Shown here: piece after piece, positions 60,242 to 64,000 of the stretch
How positions within the stretch are numbered: the first letter of the stretch is position 1
Layout: each line of letters begins with the position of its first letter
Assembly: GCA_022843745.1 (NCBI GenBank)
Contig: JALHNB010000015.1
Coordinates: 62,001 to 126,000, forward strand
Source: Anaerolineae bacterium
GTDB taxonomy: Bacteria; Chloroflexota; Anaerolineae; Aggregatilineales; Phototrophicaceae
DNA length: 64,000 nucleotides
Reading direction: 5' to 3'
The notes under the pieces: model-generated
Told to the model about the DNA's origin: nothing
Seen by the model: only the letters and a program-made list of their open reading frames with translations
The model's database searches: none
Made by a program: the position numbers and the translations under genes

Positions 60242-60697
60242 ATGACCACGCGAAGAATCATGAAGGATATCGTCAGCCTGGCAGCAGGCGACGTATCAAA
60301 CTGGACGGTACTCATCGTCGATGACCAGCCGGATAATCTGGCGATTGCCCAGAAAGTATTGGGCTTTGGTGGTGCGAAAACATACATTGCCGAAAACGGC
60401 GCTGTGGGCATGAAGGTGCTGGAGGAAATCACGCCTTCGTTTATACTGCTCGATCTCTCGATGCCAACCATGGATGGATGGGAGATGCTCAGGAATATTC
60501 GGGCGAAGCCGGAAACCCAGGACTTGCCGGTGATCGCGCTGACCGCGCACGCCATGTCTGGGGATCGGGAACGGGTGATGGAAGCGGGCTTTGATGGTTA
60601 CATCGCCAAGCCGTTTCGCCTGAGTACATTTATGACAGAAATTCTGCGCTGCTTTCGAGAGCTGGCGCATGTGAAGGAACAAATTGATGAGCAGTAA
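60242..60697 (+). CDS. Response regulator (receiver-only) 1
   Basis: A 151-residue single receiver domain with a short N-terminal extension. VLIVDDQPDNLAIAQKVL has the acidic pair, ILLDLSMPTMDGWEML the phospho-acceptor Asp, IALTAHAM the Thr, and YIAKPFRLSTF the Lys. It follows the kinase by 27 bases and is probably its target. No output domain is attached. Confidence 0.94.
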   Translation: MTTRRIMKDIVSLAAGDVSNWTVLIVDDQPDNLAIAQKVLGFGGAKTYIAENGAVGMKVLEEITPSFILLDLSMPTMDGWEMLRNIRAKPETQDLPVIALTAHAMSGDRERVMEAGFDGYIAKPFRLSTFMTEILRCFRELAHVKEQIDEQ

Positions 60698-61061
60698 TTG
60701 GCGCGTTCTGGTGATCGAGGATGAGTATGACAGCATCCAGATGGTTTCAAAAATTCTCAGTTTTCATGGAATCGAAGTGCATGTCGCGCATAATGGGCGC
60801 GAATCGCTCGAGATGCTGGATACCCTGAACCCGACACTGATCGTCAGCGATCTGGCGATGCCGGAGATGGATGGCTGGCAAACGCTGGCCGCGATCCGTG
60901 CAAATCCCTACACTCGGCATATCCCCGTTGTAGCCGTGACCGCTTTTCACTCGGCGGACGTAGCCGAGGAAGCCCTACGCGCCGGGTTCAATGCTTTTTT
61001 CGCGAAGCCTGTCAGCGCGAGGACGTTTGTGCAGCAGTTGCAAAAGCTGGTGGGGGAGTAA
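60687..61061 (+). CDS. Response regulator (receiver-only) 2
   Basis: A 124-residue receiver domain: VLVIEDEYDSIQMV, LIVSDLAMPEMDGWQTL (Asp), VVAVTAFHS (Thr), FFAKPVSARTF (Lys). The ATG at 60687 overlaps the end of the previous gene by 11 bases, so translation is coupled; AAGGA lies 7 bases upstream. The two receivers with one kinase suggest a phosphorelay or branch. Confidence 0.94.
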   Translation: MSSNWRVLVIEDEYDSIQMVSKILSFHGIEVHVAHNGRESLEMLDTLNPTLIVSDLAMPEMDGWQTLAAIRANPYTRHIPVVAVTAFHSADVAEEALRAGFNAFFAKPVSARTFVQQLQKLVGE

Positions 61062-61114
61062 AAACACTCACCCTAAATAGCATTGTCCGGTGCGGAGAAT
61101 GCCGCCACACTCAA

Positions 61115-61171
61115 CCCCTCCCCCCAGCCTTTCCTTCGGTCACCCATTTCGCAGGCTCATGGAGAGGGGAG
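61115..61171 (+). repeat. Family A repeat, long form
   Basis: CCCCTCCCCCCAGCC, TTTCCTTCGGTCACCCATTTC, GCAGGCTCATGGAGAGGGGAG. Includes the TCCTTCGGTCACCC module also in the MITE-like element and at 43067. Confidence 0.85.
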
Positions 61172-61231
61172 CAAGAATAATTCTCATATCCTAATTATTT
61201 GTGGGACATCGCAATAATGCAGCGACAAAGA

Positions 61232-61256
61232 GGGTTTGATACATCAAACCCCTACG
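61232..61256. repeat. Family B palindrome
   Basis: GGGTTTGAT/ATCAAACCC around AC, followed by CCTACGG. Confidence 0.72.
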
Positions 61257-61329
61257 GACACGGTAATCCGGAATTTTGAAATCGCATTGTTGCGCCCAAA
61301 CAGAATTTACGGATCGGTAATTCGTGGAA

Positions 61330-61353
61330 GGGCGCACGGCTATGCGCCCCAAC
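61330..61353. repeat. Family B palindrome
   Basis: GGGCGCA/TGCGCCC around CGGCTA, followed by CAACGAG. It lies just after the MOSC gene stop and could act as a terminator. Confidence 0.7.
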
Positions 61354-61363
61354 GAGTGCCACG

Positions 61364-62089
61364 CTATCTTAAATAAACGGGCTGGCCGACTGCCAACTCG
61401 CCCAGACGAATCACCGTCCCGTAGACACCCGCACAATTCTGGTTCAGTCGAACGACGGTTTTTAAGACAGCCGGATCGGATTGTGCAGTCTCAGGATGCA
61501 GATTGACCATCACGCAGCGTTGATCCCGGAGCGTGACCTGAACAGCGGGGCTATCGGCTGTGTCGCCAAAGATGACGGTTTTCCCGACCCATTGGTCTTC
61601 TGTGAATGGTTCACTTTGTTGGGTGTCGATGACAATATTTGGGCGGAAACGGCGAATATCCGGTGCTTCGCCGGAGTCGGTGGTTATCTTGTGGCTCGTT
61701 GCGAGAGTGAGCAACGAAACAGCGGCCTCATCGAAAATACCATGTTTGAGCTGCATTAACTCGACATCAGCCCCATAGCCACGCATGATTTCATCGCGCA
61801 ATTCGTCGCTTCTGATCGCCAGTATTTTCCCTTCTGGTGTCATGACATGCGTGGGCAAATCGTTGTTCTGAGACGTGTCCTGCCGAATCGGTTTGTAAAG
61901 GAGCAGCGCAGGAAGTTTGCTGGCGCTCAACCAGGGAAATCCGCCCTGCTCGGCGACACGGCGGAACGCAAAACGCCGATCTCCCTCAAGGCCATGCCAG
62001 CCTAATGGTATACGCTCAAACGATTCGCCCGCCATCGACTTGACGGGATAGCGATACAGTGCCTGAATATGCCCTATCTCAATATCCAT
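61364..62089 (-). CDS. MOSC-domain protein
   Basis: A 241-residue MOSC protein. The N-terminal beta-barrel (IGHIQALYRYPVKSMAGESFERIPLGWHGLEGDRRFAFRR) and the MOSC core (RFRPNIVIDTQQSEPFTEDQWVGKTVIFG, VTLRDQRCVMVNLHPETA with the conserved Cys, GVYGTVIRLGELAVGQPVYL) are in order. MOSC domains bind molybdenum cofactor and move sulfur; related mARC/YcbX proteins reduce N-hydroxylated compounds. It lies one base after the adenosine deaminase stop, so both are in one operon. Confidence 0.92.
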   Translation of the reverse strand: MDIEIGHIQALYRYPVKSMAGESFERIPLGWHGLEGDRRFAFRRVAEQGGFPWLSASKLPALLLYKPIRQDTSQNNDLPTHVMTPEGKILAIRSDELRDEIMRGYGADVELMQLKHGIFDEAAVSLLTLATSHKITTDSGEAPDIRRFRPNIVIDTQQSEPFTEDQWVGKTVIFGDTADSPAVQVTLRDQRCVMVNLHPETAQSDPAVLKTVVRLNQNCAGVYGTVIRLGELAVGQPVYLR

Positions 62090-62090
62090 G

Positions 62091-63116
62091 TTAGTTCCCT
62101 ACCTTGATCTGCTGAAATTCCGTTTGCAAGCGCTGAACCAATGCCTGTTTTTGATCGGGAGGCAAGAGAGTTGCATGGGCAGCGTTCATCACCAACTGCT
62201 GCACACGCGCAGAATCGAAGCCCCAGATTTGCGCGGCTTGCAGATATTCATTCGTGAGCGTCGTGTTGAACATGGCCGGGTCGTCGGAGTTGAGCGTGAC
62301 GTAAAGACCCGCGTCGATCAGGCGGGGGAGGGGATGGCTCGCAAAATCCGGCGCGACGTGCAGGCAAACATTGCTGGTCGGGCAGACTTCCAGCGGAATC
62401 TGTCGCGCACGAAGCTCGTCCATCAGCAAAGGCTCTTCAACACAGCGGACACCGTGACCGATCCGCACGGCATCGAGCGAACGCAGCGCTCCCCAGATGC
62501 TTTCCGCGCCAACCGTTTCACCCGCGTGAGGCACACTGGGCATTCCGGCCTTGCGAATGTAGGCAAAAGCATCGACGAATTTTTCCGGCGGATTACCGAT
62601 CTCCGGCCCGCCGAGGCCAAAGCCGACTACGCCGTTGTGCATGGCGCTGACCGCCCAATCCGCAATCGTCATGCCGACTTCGGGCGTTACGCCGCGCGGG
62701 ATGTCAATCACCCAGCCCGCCGTGATGTTATATTCCGCTTCCGCCCAAACTCGCGCACGGTTGATGGCATCAAGCTGCTCATCGAATGTCATGCCTTTCT
62801 GAGTGGCGAAATAGGGCGTGTAGGTCATTTCGGTATGAATGATATTCTGGGCGGCCTGGGCGCTCAAAAATTCGCGCGTGATAAGTTCAATGTCCTCCGG
62901 CGTGCGGATACACTCAGAAATTTGCGTATAAACTTCCACAAAATGGGCGAAATCGGTGAAGATGTACCAGCGGCGCAGTTCTTCGACGGTGTTCGCGGGA
63001 AGATCAACGCCGTGTTTTCGCGCCAACCTAAGGAGCGTTTCGGCCTCGATTGCGCCCGTGAGGTGAACGTGGAGTTCGACTTTGGGCATGGTGCGGATAA
63101 AATCGGTGAGCGTCAT
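62091..63116 (-). CDS. add: Adenosine deaminase-family amidohydrolase
   Basis: The 341-residue enzyme is an adenosine/AMP deaminase-like amidohydrolase. It has the metal HxH in KVELHVHLTGAIEAETLL, His and Glu in PSVPHAGETVG, RIGHGVRCVEEP and the Asp pair in VTLNSDDPAMFNT. It deaminates adenosine or a close analogue in purine salvage. The ATG at 63116 has AAGGAAA 9 bases upstream; the frame is open to 63137. The MOSC gene follows by one base. Confidence 0.92.
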   Translation of the reverse strand: MTLTDFIRTMPKVELHVHLTGAIEAETLLRLARKHGVDLPANTVEELRRWYIFTDFAHFVEVYTQISECIRTPEDIELITREFLSAQAAQNIIHTEMTYTPYFATQKGMTFDEQLDAINRARVWAEAEYNITAGWVIDIPRGVTPEVGMTIADWAVSAMHNGVVGFGLGGPEIGNPPEKFVDAFAYIRKAGMPSVPHAGETVGAESIWGALRSLDAVRIGHGVRCVEEPLLMDELRARQIPLEVCPTSNVCLHVAPDFASHPLPRLIDAGLYVTLNSDDPAMFNTTLTNEYLQAAQIWGFDSARVQQLVMNAAHATLLPPDQKQALVQRLQTEFQQIKVGN

Positions 63117-63151
63117 ACAGGATTTCCTTTCAGTCAACAGTCAACAGAAAT

Positions 63152-63181
63152 AAAAAAGCGCTTCCCTGGAAAAGAAAGCGC
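63152..63181 (-). terminator. Terminator after the 35-residue ORF, before add
   Basis: On the minus strand GCGCTT (63181-63176) pairs with AAGCGC (63163-63158) around a 12-base loop, followed by TTTTTTATTT. It lies 3 bases after the stop of the small ORF and about 36 bases before the add start, so it may end the small mRNA or attenuate add. Confidence 0.72.
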
Positions 63182-63183
63182 GA

Positions 63184-63291
63184 TCAGACTGTGACTGATG
63201 GGCCCTCATCTTCCAGAGAAATCTCTGAGAGAATGGGCATCCATACCGACGCTTCAGCGGTTGCCGTGAATTGATTTGCGCTATAAATCAT
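63184..63291 (-). CDS. Predicted 35-residue peptide, upstream of add
   Basis: The minus-strand ORF from ATG 63291 to TGA 63184 encodes 35 residues: N-terminal MIYSANQFTATAEASVW, C-terminal acidic EISLEDEGPSVTV. AGG lies 4-5 bases upstream of the ATG, and a terminator with six T residues follows directly. The layout (own start, own terminator, 68 bases before add) suggests a small gene. It has no Cys, no signal peptide and no membrane segment. Homology is unknown to me; a regulatory leader peptide or a peptide precursor are both possible. Confidence 0.55.
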   Translation of the reverse strand: MIYSANQFTATAEASVWMPILSEISLEDEGPSVTV

Positions 63292-63385
63292 ACTGCCTAT
63301 CGAAAATTGGGTCAACTGGCGCTAGTGTATCACCGCGTAAATATCTTACAATTTACAATGTGTATCTACCTGGAGTGAAATTAAC

Positions 63386-63979
63386 ATGGCGAAACCGGGC
63401 GAAATTCTGAACGTTCCACATTGGGGGCGAAGGCTCGAATTTAAGACGACGGCTTCCGAAACAAACGGCAAAACAATGGAAGCGGTGATCGATCTGAAGC
63501 CCAGCGCTGGGAAGGCCGCCGAGCATATCCACGAGAACACGCACGAGCGCTATACAGTTTTGACTGGGACGATGCGCGTCAAGGTGGATGGCAAATTTCG
63601 GCGCTTGAAAGCGGGGGATGTGGTCGATATTCCGCCGGGAACACCGCATATCAACCCCTGGAATAACAGCCGCGAGGATGCCAGCGTACAGTTGTGGCTT
63701 TCGCCGGAAAATGGCTACGAGGAATTTCTCGAAATCATGTATCACATCGCCAAAGTGGACAAGCTTTCGCGCAAGAAAGACCTCAATCCAGTTCAGTATG
63801 CGACGATTGGTGAGCGTGTGCCTGCGGTGGATTACCTCACGAGTATGCCGATTATCGCGCAGCAAGTGGGAGCGCCTGTTATCGCGGCGTTTGGTCGGCT
63901 GACCGATGCACTGCGGGAAAATGAGCCTGAACTGATGATGCCGCCGCAAGTCGCGGTCAGCAAAAATGGCAAAAAATAG
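63386..63979 (+). CDS. Cupin-domain protein
   Basis: A 197-residue protein with one complete cupin: AEHIHENTHERYTVLTGTMRVKVDG (motif 1, His and Glu ligands) and AGDVVDIPPGTPHINPWN (motif 2, His). The N-terminus (EILNVPHWGRRLEFKTTA) and a helical C-terminus (FLEIMYHIAKVDKLSRKKD) complete it. The metal site looks intact. Function within the cupin superfamily is not predictable. GGAG lies about 11 bases before the ATG. Another gene may begin at 63992, just before the window end. Confidence 0.9.
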   Translation: MAKPGEILNVPHWGRRLEFKTTASETNGKTMEAVIDLKPSAGKAAEHIHENTHERYTVLTGTMRVKVDGKFRRLKAGDVVDIPPGTPHINPWNNSREDASVQLWLSPENGYEEFLEIMYHIAKVDKLSRKKDLNPVQYATIGERVPAVDYLTSMPIIAQQVGAPVIAAFGRLTDALRENEPELMMPPQVAVSKNGKK

Positions 63980-64000
63980 GGATCGCGATTTATGAAAATG

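Overview
The window looks like a chromosomal segment of a Chloroflexota bacterium, probably Anaerolineae-like. This is inferred from the moderately GC-rich codon use, secreted proteins with Thr/Pro/Glu-rich low-complexity linkers (PTSTPTE, EATPEAT), class III cyclase-ATPase-TPR regulators, F420-type LLM oxidoreductases, Uma2 and HepT/MntA genes, and many short palindromic repeats between genes. No rRNA, tRNA, CRISPR array, transposase or prophage gene was seen, so nothing in the window fixes the taxonomy.

Layout. 1-4.4 kb: a truncated KaiC/RAD55-like ATPase divergent from a PfkB sugar kinase, then a sulfotransferase and a TPR-like protein. 4.6-7.2 kb: two tandem, recently duplicated secreted FecR-like proteins. 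7.3-11.3 kb: a TIM-barrel (DUF5722-like) protein, an HD-domain hydrolase and a DUF4139-like secreted protein. 11.4-13.2 kb: a PII/AmtB ammonium module. 13.6-17.9 kb: secreted P-domain/Ca-binding protein, PhyH dioxygenase and a large secreted protein. 18-25.5 kb is an accessory zone: PhzF, Uma2, a frameshifted small gene before an HNH endonuclease, a metallophosphoesterase, a 2-hydroxyacid dehydrogenase, relics of a second phosphoesterase, and a TIR-TM-WD40 protein with fourteen WD40 repeats. 25.6-29.7 kb: M20 peptidase, DoxX, small proteins and a cyclase-family hydrolase. 29.8-32.4 kb: a copper-delivery cluster (FixH/cupredoxin-like, SCO1, double PCu(A)C) with a perfect CRP/FNR-type palindrome upstream. 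32.8-39.5 kb: PPK2, a seven-repeat beta-propeller, GNAT, STAS-like protein, MBL hydrolase and toroid protein. 39.6-49.5 kb: repeat-rich secreted protein, aldo/keto reductase, SDR, CSLREAI beta-helix protein, DUF998 + ABC exporter, REC-histidine kinase and LLM oxidoreductase. 49.8-54.4 kb: GH113-like protein, MntA/HepT toxin-antitoxin pair, PolX-like HhH protein, DUF892, cNMP-binding and VOC proteins. 54.4-64 kb: cyclase-NB-ARC-TPR regulator, 7TM histidine kinase with two response regulators, MOSC protein, adenosine deaminase, a hidden 35-residue ORF with its own terminator, and a cupin.

The strongest non-gene signal is the repeats. Family A is an imperfect stem-loop element (CCCCTCMCCC ... 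GGGGAG), present in about eighteen copies. Two copies sit in frame inside genes (PfkB kinase and metallophosphoesterase) and are apparently translated. Family B is a set of near-perfect palindromes that mostly end CCCCTAC. A roughly 200-bp element with 16-bp perfect terminal inverted repeats carries two opposed family A modules, and a half copy of it lies about 5 kb away.
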